Of a stretch of 64,000 nt of DNA, positions 45,121 through 56,590 are shown in pieces (the first letter of the stretch is position 1; every line of letters starts with the position of its first letter). Under the pieces are notes generated by a model. It did not search any database, was not told the origin of the DNA, and saw only the letters and a list, made by a program, of their open reading frames with translations. The position numbers and the translations under genes were made by a program. This stretch comes from Ophiura sarsii (Eukaryota > Echinodermata > Ophiuroidea > Amphilepidida > Ophiuridae), in NCBI GenBank assembly GCA_035610835.1, contig CM069446.1, forward strand, positions 5,210,075 through 5,274,074, read 5' to 3'.

Positions 45121-45663
45121 ATCTGGGAGATATTAAAAATCGGGCTCCATGGTGTCATAGCCCCTCGTGTGCTTAACATCTGGTCCAAATCCCATGGTTA
45201 TATGAGCTTTCGTTTTTGAGTTACGTTTGCTCCCATATTGCAAGTTTGGGTGTTTTATAGTTTTGAGATATCGTGCAAAACGTATTGAAAAATATTAAAA
45301 TTGGCGAGAAAGAAATAAGTTGACATTTGGGATAAAAATAGTTGTTTAAATATGGAGGAGAATGAATTTAGACACATTTTGAGCCATTTTTGTGTGAAAA
45401 TCGCAATTATATTAGCATTTTTATTGATTTTTAAAGATAAATGGCTTAAAAATAGCCGGGTGAGAAAAATAAAGAAATACATAAGAAATTACGTTGACCT
45501 TGACATTTGGATGATTTATGATGTGCAATTAAGAGACCTTGTGTGTAAAAATCAAAGAAGCGGTGGCAGACTTTAAAATATCAATTTCCTTTATACTTTG
45601 CACATGTTTAGACCTTTGGTCAACATGTATATATTTGGTGAAAAAATTACCAATATACCTTTG

Positions 45664-45677
45664 GTTGCCATGGCAAC
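45664..45677. promoter_or_regulatory. X-box-like palindrome (RFX type)
   Basis: GTTGCCATGGCAAC is a perfect match to the palindromic X-box recognised by RFX transcription factors. It lies in the terminal repeat of the dispersed family. Related sites stand at 48473-48486, 56745-56758, 61281-61294, 43816-43829 and 16319-16332. Confidence 0.45.
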
Positions 45678-46719
45678 GGCCAATATATGAAATTACGCAA
45701 TTTTCACTATTTTTACCCATTTCACAACTTTAAAAAATCTTAAGTATTAGGTCATATTTCTGTATGAAGAACATGCATTAGAGTCCCCTTCTTTTATACA
45801 GTGAAGAAGCCATCCTTTTCCTTTCCACAAATGATGTCAACATTAACTTTCATTTTTTCAATATGGGTTAAGCCATTTTGTAGAATAGGGGTGTTTTGAT
45901 TAATTTTAACTATGCAAAAAGTGAAGGTCGTAAAAAATGACATAACCCCTAAAGTGGTGGTTTTTTTAAATTAGCCTATTCAGGGTTAATGTATTCAGGG
46001 TTCATGTTTCATGAAACAAAAGTTTCGGTAATTGTTGTACCGGAGAGCAGTGTTGCCAGGAACTTTGCACTTTTTCGGTTTATTGACATTTAATTCATTG
46101 TGAAAAATAGGGATTTGAGGATTTACTTTCATAGAAAATTCTGATAAGGATTGATATGCATTCAAAAAATATTTGTATCAATTCAGCATTAAGTTGGACA
46201 TGATCTGATAGTATTTAAACAACAGCGTTGCCAGATTAAACGCCTTCAATGAAGCTGTTGCTCATAACCTTTAGTAGGGTCACATTCAGTGATCCAGGGA
46301 ACAGTTAGCAAAGGAAGGTTAAGGGTGGGTTTTGATACTATAGGGGATTTAGAAACAAAATTAGCTCCTATTCCCCTCGCAAAAGTTTGGGCAACTGCAG
46401 ACAGCTGGGATAGGCCATTTTGAAATTTTGGAAAATCGTATGTCTTCTAGACATAAACCTGGAGACGTGATTGATAATGATATGTGTATGTTAATTAACT
46501 TTATGCCTATATGAATCTAATACGGTGGATAGTTCATAATTTAGAATCTCTTTTCAGCATGAAATCCAAGATGGCTACTGGCAGCCATCTTGGAATTGAT
46601 GAAATCCTATAATTTCTGTGTCTTTTTTGACTAAATTTATGCCCTGGAATCCAAAACAGTGATTTTTGTATTATTATGGTATGCCTTCAACATTAATTCC
46701 AAGAAGACTGACACTTGTA

Positions 46720-47727
46720 TATTCCAAATATTCATATGAGTTTTCATTTCCGTTCAAAGAATGAACTTTGAACTATTTATTCAATCTCTATCGACCCCTT
46801 CCGGGGTATGAGAGATAACAAAAACTTACAAGACACAAGTGGTACACTAGGGACATTATATACAGCGCCTCCAAGTGACCGCAGTTATAACTATTGAACC
46901 AATAATCCATGACTAAATTTTCCAAATACCAGAAGGCCAATAATAAAATATTGTTTGGTTGTCCTCGACCTCCCTATCTTATTTTCCGTCAAGTTCTAAA
47001 ACCTCGCAGCCCTATTCATAGTCAAATTACCCGCTCATACTTAACATATACCTGTATTGTATCAGTGCAGTAGTGGCGCCGGATTTGACTGCATATAGAT
47101 CAGTGTGCAATGAAGGCATTCATGTGTAGTAGCGTGTGATATGCTAAGATGACGTGAGTTCAAACACCGATAATTAGCCGCCGTTGATGGGCAGAGTGTC
47201 GATTGGGAAATGTGTTGAAACTCTTTGTTGTTGTATAAGTTTGTTTCTTTATTGACATCATTGTTCATGGGCCTATGGTGAGCGTGTAAACTCACTAAAA
47301 ATGTTTTAGATATGACCAAATATAAAGACTGACCCGGGACAACTTAATTATTTATATTTTGGGACTTACGGGAGCATTGATATTAGACGATTTATAGAAT
47401 CAATTTCAATAAGTAAGCTATCAAAATATTCCTTGATGTATAAATAAGTATTATGGACGAAATCATTCTCTTTAATACACAAATTACAGAGAAATCTTGA
47501 AATGAAAGTTGCAAACATTTTTAATTTTTGTTGTATTTTTGAATTTTTTGCGACACGTTAATTTTCACTCATCTGTATCGATCTGCTTTGTTGCAGGGGA
47601 ATGGCATTTGGCTCTCATCTCATCCATAATAGTGGTTTGACTAATATTCATTACATCCATACCATTACACAACAAATTTGATTTGTCAATTTTCTAATAT
47701 ATTGACTCCCAATAGTTCGCTTAAGAC
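46720..47727 (+). other. interior of the large repeat, no gene
   Basis: No ORF with a recognisable domain. The 85-codon minus frame at 47062-47319 has no family resemblance or splice context. Confidence 0.4.
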
Positions 47728-47985
47728 AATTGAGGACCCTAGTGCTAAAAGAGGGTTAAGTCCCATTGAGAAAAATGGCAAAAACTGGGTTTCATTGTGT
47801 CCATGTGTGGACTTGACCCACTCGGGTTTTACCTCCCATGGATTCTTACACAGCTTTAACGCATGGCTTAACTTTAACATTTGAACAGAGGGTGCAGAGA
47901 TCCTCCTTGTAGCAGAAAACTGATACTAACTACAATTTCACAAGATTGTGACTTAACCCTCTTTTAGATCTAGGGTCCTCAATTG
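47728..47985. mobile_element. MITE with CAATTGAGGACCCTAG termini
   Basis: The left end CAATTGAGGACCCTAG...AGAGGGTTAAG and its inverse at about 47949-47985 pair over about 36 bp. The 258-bp unit has no ORF of significance. Confidence 0.7.
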
Positions 47986-49013
47986 ACATCAGGGCAAGCG
48001 ACCATTGATGTTTAGCCGTGGTTCGATTCCTATTGTTCAGCTGGTCGCTAGTGGGCGCTGCATTTGATGTCCGTTATATGCTTGCGGTAGCACTTGTGAA
48101 GAGAATATAGATGGCGCTATAGCACAATTTACACCATTTTAATCTTTCTAGGATTCCCTGTAAGATTTAATTATTCTCACCATGGATATCAAAGAAAGCC
48201 ACCAACAACCATTTTAGAACATTCATGGTGCATATCTTTTTAGCCAAACGACCTTAGTGATGATGAAAGGGTATTATAATGGACTATGAGAAATCCATTA
48301 CAGAGGTAACGGGTGTCAATCATTTTGAGATCATGTTTAGTTTAAAAGCATCCATGGGTGGATTCAAGTTACGGAAGTCAGCTGTTGCTAGCAAACTTAA
48401 ATTGTCTTGGCAAGTTTAAAATATCTAAAAGTGCTGAAATAGGCCAAAACGTGTCATTTTGATATTTTGGCCGTTGCTATGGTAACGAAGGTCCAGGCGT
48501 GACCTGATTTGGATTTTTATAGACTTTGACCAATGCTGCACCCTGACATTAAGAAAAATATTTATTTTTATTTTTTAAGTCTGCCAACATTTTTTGATTT
48601 TCTTTGATTGGTACGCAAAGTTGCTCTAAATAATTTCAATATTTTGATAAATAAATTTGATTAAATGTTACAATCATTTGATCAAAAAACAATTAAAACT
48701 GAAAATGTTAAAATGTTTTTACATACAAATGTATACAAAACATCACCGATTTTTTGAGACATCCGAAACTTAATTGACCATAACGTCAGAACCGAAAATC
48801 AAATTAACCTCAAACAAAAAGCATTTTAAAGCAGAGACTTAGCAGTTTTTTACTGTGCTAATATCTCATTTTTGTCCGAAGCACTGAATTTTAATATCTG
48901 ACCAACCTAGACCCCCCCCCCCCTTAAGTTTAGTCTTGCTAGTATTACCCATGTATATTTTGGAAAGATATTATTTTCATTGGTCTATGGGATATTATTT
49001 TTATATTTTAAAG

Positions 49014-49208
49014 GCATACAAATATGGTATGTACGGCGAGAAATACGTCTTTATGCTACCTGGATGGTTGTTGGAGGCTAATAATCTCTGGCATGAGTTA
49101 TCCGCACCATGCGGTACTGAAATAGCAGTAGAAGTATTGGAGAATTCAATATATACACACAGCATACGCATTGCAGATAATGTGGAAAGCATAAGTAATG
49201 GTGAAATT
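49014..49208 (+). CDS. GABA-B receptor-like, visible exon 5
   Basis: Acceptor ATATTTTAAAG, donor ATT/GTAAGT, phase 0, 65 codons. AYKYGMYGEKYVFMLPGW aligns with AYEENMYGSKYQWIIPGW of GABBR2 and EVYKERLFGKKYVWFLIGW of GABBR1. The GW tryptophan, a ligand contact in GABBR1, is kept. Later SIRIADNVESISNGEI matches the ...TRSISNMT segment of lobe 2. The exon lies between a copy of the large repeat and a Penelope-like fragment. Confidence 0.9.
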
Positions 49209-49688
49209 GTAAGTTCACTTTTTTTGGTTTCAAACAAAATTACAATTCCCAGTACATCTGACCATAATCTATAGACCTTACAATGTTACCATACTCTTTA
49301 TACCTTATTTTATCATTTTAGCATGGTCTATAGACCTTATTTTATCATTTGCGCTTTCCTGCGCCTTCCTGCCGGGGTTAGAATCGTTGAGCTGTTCGGC
49401 GTTTTGTTGCAGGCGCGATGCGGCGCTTACTAGACGCTTATTCCCGGCGCGATTTTCACAAGCGATCACATTTATATTGTTGTTATTCTTCTTTTTTTTA
49501 TTCTTTTTTTGTTACACTTGACAAAGGGTTAAGCCAGAAACATCGTGCATCAAATTGTGCTCATCGCCCGCACTGAACACTTTATTGACTTTATACGACT
49601 TTATACTTTTTCTATTGCAACGCAGTTCCACGACATTATTTTTATCAGCGTTTAGCTATTTTAATAACTGCGACTTTTACCATCTGAT

Positions 49689-50465
49689 ATGCCAGTCGTG
49701 AAAAGCTTTGTATCATCTTTAGCCACCATCGACACAGACTACCATTCTACAACTTGCCATGTCAACTTTGGAAAGACCAGATTTGCAGGTCACATCAAGT
49801 TTATTAGTGCTTGTCTCAAACGGAACATTATCCCCAACGGATTTCGCATGAAGTTCCACATAAATCTCATATTCTCATGTGGTCCAGTTTGACCTCTATG
49901 ATCCAATGCAAGGAACATTTTGATAATCAAATGATCCAATCTAAACGCATTCTCTATAATGGGATGTCGGATTCTTCACGTCCACGTGAGCTCATTCATA
50001 AGCCCAACAGGTCCTTGTTTGAATTTGTACGTGACACTAAGGATTCTAAGTTAAGTAAACTCTCACCTGAGCCATCTAATACGAAGACTTAGACTCTTAA
50101 CCACAAGTCGGTCGTTACCATAACAATCGATCTCCAGTTATCCGACACCGAGCGTGAAGTCCTGAGTAAAGACCTCAATTTTGTTCCACTCGAACAAACC
50201 ACCAATGAATTCGATACTCGGCGTGACTTGGATGCATTTACAGACGATTACCACTTTCGCGACAACCAAAGCACCGAACCCAATAATTAAGATCCATTCC
50301 TTGCTCTTCAACAAAGGAACTCTACATGGACTCCACCCACGGGTGACAGTAGAGTTCTAGACACATTATGTTGAGCCGAAACTCCACGCTAAACCCATAC
50401 AAAAACTCAAAATTACCAAGGAAAAACGCGCGGCCATCAAATCCCTGAAATGCAACCAGGAATTT
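49689..50465 (+). pseudogene. Penelope-like element fragment
   Basis: Reading + with frame changes, landmarks of the N-terminal part of Penelope-like proteins appear: TRFAGHIKFISACLKRNIIP (compare the H...CL..N.IP stretch), VTITIDLQLSDTEREVLSKD then LNFVP, NSTWTPPTGDSRVLDT and KEKRAAIKSLK. This is the region before the Penelope reverse transcriptase. At least three stops or frame changes occur. The RT and GIY-YIG endonuclease are missing because the sequence is cut at about 50465 by a minus-strand LINE tail. Confidence 0.6.
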
Positions 50466-53308
50466 AAGTCTTTTTTTTCTTTCTTTTTTCTTCAGTTTCT
50501 CATTCTTTTTATTTTTCATTCATCTATATTCTATACATAGTTATGTAACATAATAACAGTATATTAATAATACTGGTATCAATAAGTATGACTCTACCAG
50601 CGAACAGCATGTACCAACAATTACCATTACCATGAAGATGGCTAATGATCATCAACGGCACATGATCTTCGCAGGTGAGTTGACAAACAAAGTAATATAT
50701 AATATGTGCTGTCATGTACATGTACATGTATTTTACAAGAAGAATATCAGAACCTACTATTTACTCTGTGCTTAGTGTGCTATGTAGGCTTTTGCCAATC
50801 TTATGCCACATATTTTCACTATCTCTCAAGATACTAATTCTCCATCTTAATTCGTATAGAAACCATTTAAATGCATCAACGTTTTTATTATCAGTGATCT
50901 TGATATGTCTGGATCTATACAGAGTGAACGACGCCAGACTAAACATTCTATTTAGCATTACATTCAATACATTTTGATTAGCTGGTTTATTACCAAGTAC
51001 AATGATTTTTAACGATATCTCTGGACATGGAATATTGTTAGGAATAATAAATCTTTTAAAATGAACCCAAAAGCTTTTTGACAAAGGACAGGCAATAAAT
51101 GAATGTAGATAATCATCTGACGTGTTGCAATCAAAACAATTGGGTGAGTTCGCCTTATTCCATTTATACAAGTTTGCTTTGGTAGCGATGATTCTATACA
51201 ATAATTTGTAATTGAACTCTGCCAATTTTCTCTCTTTTTCAAGAATAGTTTTCATAGTCCAAATATCGTCCCATTTTGGTGACGTTGACAGTTCCTGTGC
51301 CCATCTGTTCTGAATTATTGGCACGACTGTAAACTTTTTAACTACATGAACGTAAACATACCTTGATTGCCAATACATTATATTTACACGGTTTTTTATT
51401 TACATATAAACACGAGGTTCTTAAACGAGTACTTATTTCAATAGGCATATTGTTGGTGTTTAATAAAGCAAAACAATTATTTGGAATTGATTTGAAAATA
51501 ATAAATAGCTCTGCAATCCAGTTGTGCTTACTTTTGAGCTTGTCAATTATATATGTAGTGGAAAAGATACCGTCATTATTTATAAGGTCATTGATATATA
51601 TTATATCACTATCAATCCAGTGTTTGAAATACAAGGTCTTGCCATTGTGCATGATCAGTTCATTTCCCCATATAATATGACTTTTGACCCTTAATGAGTC
51701 GTTGATTGGTAAGTTTCTATTATCATTATCTAGATTATGCCATGCTTTTACCAGATCTGAATAAAATATTGGTAGACCAATTAACGATGGGGCATTCTTT
51801 GCTTCCACAAAATTCATATTTAAGATTAAAAATGTTGGACCATGAGCATTTAAATAGCGTTTAAAAAGGCATTTCCATTACTATCATCATCGTACATATA
51901 AAATGTTAACCATATACATTTCAATGCTATACACTGAGATTTAAAATCACACATTTTTATTCCTCCCATATTGTAATTTCGAATGAGAGTCTTTCTCTTT
52001 ATTTTCTCCGGTTTTTTATTCCATAAGAAATTGAAAATAATTGAGTTCACTTCATTCGTGAAGTTTTCAGGAACGGGTAGACAAGACATTAAAAATATTG
52101 AATTGGATATACCAAGACATTTTATAATAGTTGCTTTACCATACAGCGTTAGCTTTCTTCTATATATACCATGAGTTCAAGATTCGAATTAGTCGATCTT
52201 TTTTCTCTTGCCAAATGCTCTTGTAACATTCTATCATATTGTGTTCAAAATAAACACCAAGAGACTTAACATTTTCAGTTGGCCCTTTTACAGAGTTATG
52301 TTTTTCAAAGTGACCAAATGCTAAACCTTGAGTTTTTTCCACATTAATTTTTGGTCCTGCAAAATATCCAAATGTATTAATGATTTTCAACATGCTATCA
52401 AGAGATTCTTTCGTTGAGCAGAAAAGAGTTGTATCGTCAGCAAATTGGCTAATACGAGCTTCATATTTTTCTTCGTCATTGTCATCAATGACAATACCTG
52501 AGATAGTTTTATCTTGTCTTATATTCAAAGCTAAGACTTCGGAGACTACAACAAACAAGAGTGCAGATAGCGGGCAGCCCTGACGCAAACCTCTGCTCAA
52601 TCTAAAGAACTTTTCAACCAAGATTTAAAACAGAACTCTTAATATTATTATACATTACTGTAATCCAATTGATAAACGATGGTCCAAAATTAAACTTCTG
52701 TAATGTTTGGACTATAAAGTTCCATTCGACGGTGTCGAAAGCTTTTTCGAAATCTACAAACAAAATCGCAGCCGATTTATTCTCATTTATACATAAATTA
52801 ATAACATCATCAATTAATCTTATATTTGTACCAATATATCTACCTTTTATGTAACCAGTTTGATCTGTATGTATGATTTTACTTATAACTTTCTTCATAC
52901 GATTTGCTAAAACCAGTGACATGATTTTGTAGTCAGTGTTCAATAGACTTATTGGGCGCCAGTTTTTTTAATTGTAGTTTGTCGCCATTTTGGTAAATCA
53001 AACTGATAATTGCTCTTCTTTGAGTGGATGACATGTGACCTTTTTCGAAGCAGCAATTTAATGAGTTAACCACTAAGCTACTTATACAATTTCAGAACAC
53101 CTTATAAAATGCTGCTGGAATACCATCACAACCTGGACTTTTACCCGTTTTCAGTTGATCTACTGCTTCTTTGCATTCAATATGCGTCAATAAACCTTCA
53201 CATTTACTTTGTTCCTCTTTGGTTAAAATATCAGTAAATGTTGTAGTATTCAGATATCCTTTAATATTGTCACTATCAACATTAGCACTTGTATATAGAT
53301 TTGTGTAA
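50466..53308 (-). mobile_element. Tx1/L1-like LINE, 5' truncated
   Basis: A minus-strand LINE runs from about 53308 to an A-rich tail (T/C-rich run at about 50469-50500 on +). It is longer than the copy at 31605-33570 and retains most of the reverse transcriptase. A (TACATG)n run at about 50713-50730 lies in its 3' UTR. Confidence 0.75.
50761..53305 (-). pseudogene. ORF2 of the Tx1/L1-like LINE, decayed
   Basis: From the 5' side the landmarks are GKSPGCDGIPAAFYK, MNTDYKIMSLVLANRMKK, HTDQTGYIKGRYIG, the catalytic FVDFEKAFDTVEW, LSRGLRQGCPLSALLF, the intact catalytic box FADDTTLF, FGYFAGPKINVEKT, SIIFNFLWNKKPEKIKRKTLI and the C-terminal CFDCNTSDDYLHSFIACPL knuckle-like block. The frame shifts at least four times (near 52980, 52615, 52150, 51830 and 51350), so the copy is inactive although catalytic residues survive. 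The apurinic endonuclease domain is missing. Confidence 0.85.
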
Positions 53309-53309
53309 A

Positions 53310-53808
53310 ACCAGTAGGTGTGAAGTAGGTGCTATTGTATTCATGCAGTCATGGTGAAATACACTGTCAAGTACCTATTCAATAAGAGCATGTACCCAGT
53401 ACTTAAAAATCAATAACATAACAATAGAGTCTTCCCCCAATTCCCACACACACAAATTATAAATTTCTGTTTTCTGTTCAAGTTTTTTTTAAACTCAAGA
53501 TATCTCTCAAATTTAAAATACAACATGTACTTTATTTTCCCAAATTCATAAAGATGAAACACTCCTCTTTCTAACCATACCAAATGTTAATAGTAAATGC
53601 AAATTGTGTCTAAATAATTAGAATGTTATTACAGGGCTAATTTGAATCTATGAATTGGCTGCCACAGCATGCCGTTACATATGATGCAATGGATGGGCTT
53701 CCACAGCAGCCTGCCACATGCAAAGGGATGCACCGTAACCAATTGTCATCACTACGTACGATAGCCGACAGACATACCCTGGCATCATAAAAGTCTCGAG
53801 TAAATGTA
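53310..53808 (+). other. intronic stretch without recognised feature
   Basis: AT-rich, with a short internal repetition of CCACAGCA/GCCACATGC words near 53660-53725. No gene is seen. Confidence 0.5.
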
Positions 53809-54050
53809 ACTTTTACTCTGAACTTAGTGTATTAATTCTACAGCACCTCCTTGTATAATATTACTTTTACTCTGAACCCAGCGTATTAATTCCACAGCAA
53901 CGCCTTGTATAGTATTGCTTTTACTCTGAACCCAGCGTATTAATTCCACAGCACCGCCTTGTATAAATGTCACTTTTACTCTGAACCCAGCGTATTAATT
54001 CTACACCACCTCCTTGTATAATTCTACACCACCTCCTTGTATTGCTTTTC
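53809..54050. repeat. 54-bp minisatellite abutting an exon acceptor
   Basis: Four units of about 54 bp, each with ACTTTTACTCTGAACCCAGCG, TATTAATTC and CCTTGTAT, start at about 53809, 53863, 53917 and 53972. They are followed by a 24-bp duplication (CTACACCACCTCCTTGTATA). The last unit supplies the pyrimidine-rich tract just before the acceptor TTGCTTTTCAG of the next exon. Confidence 0.8.
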
Positions 54051-54052
54051 AG

Positions 54053-54301
54053 AAACATACCCGCGAACAAGAAGAGTTCTGGGCCAGACCCGAGATAGAT
54101 GCTTTTAATATACTGAAAACAAACTTAAAGAGAACCTACTACGATAGTATAATACTGATGGCGTTGGCTCTTAATAACTCTATTGATGATCTTGAAAATC
54201 TTCATCCTCCTCGACGTTTAGAAGATTTCACCTATCAAGACAACGACATGACCAAGATTTTCAATTATAATGTACGACATATGGATTTCATTGGGATCTC
54301 A
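54053..54301 (+). CDS. GABA-B receptor-like, visible exon 6
   Basis: Acceptor TTGCTTTTCAG, donor TCA/GTGAGT, phase 0, 83 codons. It covers the second half of lobe 2. YYDSIILMALALNNSI aligns with GABBR1 AYDAIWALALALNKT, RRLEDFTYQDNDMTKIF with RLEDFNYNNQTITDQIY, and MDFIGIS with the FxGVSG turn. In GABBR1 a glutamate upstream of AYDAIW contacts the GABA amino group. By eye that position is leucine here (NLKRTYYDS), so the ligand may differ from GABA. Confidence 0.9.
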
Positions 54302-54386
54302 GTGAGTTCAAAGTATTTGTTATATTTATATTTTCCCAGTGCCGTAAATAATGAGGTGCATAATGACCACGTGCAGATTTCAATTT

Positions 54387-54567
54387 GGGCTCTTGCCCTT
54401 TTACAAGTAGAGGAAAGTTCGAAGAAAGAGCAGGGAAAGCGCGATCCATACAGTGAGGTGTTAATCACCGATCCTTTGTCACTCCTTTTAAAAATATAGA
54501 AAAAAGGAAAGCGCTTTCCCCGCTCTTTCCTAGAGTTTTTCCTCTACTTGTAAAAGGGCAAGAGCCC
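54387..54567. repeat. hairpin repeat just after visible exon 6
   Basis: GGGCTCTTGCCCTTTTACAA plus GTAGAGGAAA (54387-54416) is the exact inverse of 54538-54567. A second pair (AGAGCAGGGAAAGCGC and its near-inverse GCGCTTTCCCCGCTCT) lies inside. It is probably a small MITE. Confidence 0.8.
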
Positions 54568-54774
54568 TTAGTCTGTTTTATTGTGTTTAAGAGAAAAGTA
54601 TTAAATTGAATTTGTTAGTGAAAGGATCATTCTCCTTAGTCCTCTGTCATTTGTTCAAGAGGCTTAAATCTTTTACTCAAATACTTGCTTGCATTGTTAA
54701 GTATTGATATTGCTGAATGATCTTATATTTGAATTGCTGTGATGTAGAGTGTTTTTCCAGGTTCTCATAATTAA

Positions 54775-55946
54775 ACTTACGGGGGCTGTTACCCCTTAGG
54801 TATAGCCTCCGTAAAACTGCCGTAACTTCTTCATTATTCATCTTATCTATATAAAAGTATACATTTGTTGATATAAAAGGGTTCAATGAGTCCAACCATG
54901 ATCATGAAATTGACTGTTTTGAAGAAAATTATAAAAAACACGTTTTTAGACCCATTTTAGGTTCTGCAAAGATAACTCAAAATATATTTTTGTCAAATTT
55001 TGTATACTAGTTATATTGTATTCCTAATAGAATTCCTTAGGAACCATTTTTTGTTTGTTTTTGAAAATCTTTTTTATTTTTGGAATTATTGACCAAAAAG
55101 TGCAAATAAGTGCCAAAAATGTGATTTTCATGATTTTAGAGGTAAAAAAATCACATTTGTTGGCACTTTTTGGTCGATAATTCAAAAAATACTGAAGATT
55201 TAAACAAACAAAAAAAACGATTCCTAGGGAATTGTATAAGGAAACTAGTATGACAAAAATTTGACAAAATATATTTTGAGTTATCTTTGCAGAACCTAAA
55301 AATGGGTCAAAAACGTGTTTTTATAATTTTCTCCAAAATGGTCAATTTCATGATCATGGTTGGATTCATTGAACCCTTTTCTGGAAAAAAATGTATACTT
55401 TTATATAAACTGCTCACAAAAAGTATCGAAACACTTAGAAATGATCCAATATATAACGGCTCGAAAAGGTATGCATTAATCAAAGCTAATAACCAAGTGC
55501 ATAATTTTGTTCTGCGTATTTTGACACCTCGATCGTTGAGATACGATGTTGCGGAGCGGAGTTATTGTCATTTTAATGATCGTGGGTCCAGTTTCAAAAG
55601 TGACACTCATCCCTATTGAAAATCACGAATCTGATCATTCTAAACAGTAATGCAAACCTCTTTCTATAGGATTATTGTCACTTTTGAAATTGGACCCACG
55701 ACCATTTAAATGACAATAACTCCGCTCCGCAATATCGTATCTTATCGATCGAGGTGTCAAAATACGCAGAACAAAATTATGCACTTGGTTATTTGCTTCG
55801 ATTAATGCATACCCTTTCGAGCCGTTATATATTGGATCATTTCTAAGTGTTTCGATACTTTTTGTGAGCAGTTTAGATTAAATGAATAGTAAAGGAGTTA
55901 CATCAGTTTTACTGAGGCTATGCTGAGGGTTAACAGCCCCCTTAAC
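54775..55946. mobile_element. palindromic MITE (outer element)
   Basis: The ends CTTACGGGGGCTGTTA and inverse TAACAGCCCCCTTAA pair, and the arms match from 54849 to about 55120 against about 55140-55407. The right arm is interrupted by the inner element at 55408-55873, after which the arm continues (TAGAT...CAGTTTTAC). No transposase is present. Confidence 0.75.
55408..55873. mobile_element. Tc1/mariner-like MITE nested in the outer palindrome
   Basis: Ends AACTGCTCACAAAAAGTATCG and the inverse are flanked by TA (55406-55407 and 55874-55875). The two arms of about 230 bp are near-perfect inverted copies. The 110-codon open frame at 55287-55619 spans the border and one arm and is fortuitous. 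Confidence 0.8.
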
Positions 55947-55949
55947 TCT

Positions 55950-56590
55950 CTTAGAACTGCATTTTTAGGTATGCAAACTAGGCGATGAAAAAGCACCCCG
56001 TTCTACGTTCTTTGGGGGAGGGAGGAGGTTTGGGGTTTAATTTGTAAAATGTTTGTGAACATTTCTTGAATCTTCACACATTTTCGAATTGTTCAAACAT
56101 TTCAAAACATTTCAAAGTGTGTCAAAAACAATTTCAAATAATTTTCAATGACGTGTAAAAAGAAGGAAAAAGGGATACTTAAAATTCGAAAAAAATAGAT
56201 TCGTCTGGCCCTTATAACAGGTTTTTGTCGCCTTATGGATACATGAATTCTATGTTTGAGGTCATGGGACTCCAACTTTAAAAGGTCATTTTGCACAATT
56301 TGTATACAATTAATATCACACTTAGTGCTATAATAATCAGTTATCGATTAGCTCACTGTATGGACATTTCTTAAGCGACGAAAAAAGACCCTGTTGTACG
56401 GGTCCGACCAACCCATTATTATTACTATTTTTTTTTTTAAAACAAAATTTGGCTCAACATAAATAAATCCCCAACTTGTTTTGGTAGCAGCTTTTTAAAA
56501 ATGTAAAAATAAATAGGTCGGTCGGACCCATACAACACAGCTTTTTTGTGTCGTCTAACTTCCCAATGTGCTTTTCTCTGTATCGTATTA
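55950..56590 (+). other. intronic stretch without recognised feature
   Basis: Minor repetition of AACATTTC/AAACATTTC words occurs at 56050-56115. Two GGTCGGACC-type words near 56400 and 56520 lie in a diverged inverted pair (GACCCTGTTGTACGGGTCCGACC and GGTCGGTCGGACCCATACAAC). No gene is seen. Confidence 0.5.

Larger units (their letters stand above)
45525..48645 (+). repeat. large dispersed repeat family with long inverted ends, copy 1
   Basis: The left end (AAATCAAAGAAGCGGTGGCAGAC, then GGTTGCCATGGCAACGGCCAA) and the right end at about 48470-48645 (its inverse, diverged) form inverted termini of about 170-200 bp. 45525-46715 is matched in inverted orientation by 60224-61435, and 48150-48420 by about 59370-59625. 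The interior carries paired CCAAGATGGC / GCCATCTTGG words at about 46570-46600. A MITE is inserted at 47728-47985. No transposase ORF is seen. Confidence 0.7.

Noticed and set aside
45539..45733. 64-codon frame with a near-identical minus-strand counterpart at 61216-61419
   Set aside because: The matching peptides come from inverted copies of a repeat terminus with an X-box palindrome; no evidence of coding.
55287..55619. 110-codon + strand frame
   Set aside because: It crosses the border of two nested MITEs and covers one inverted arm; no domain or splice support.
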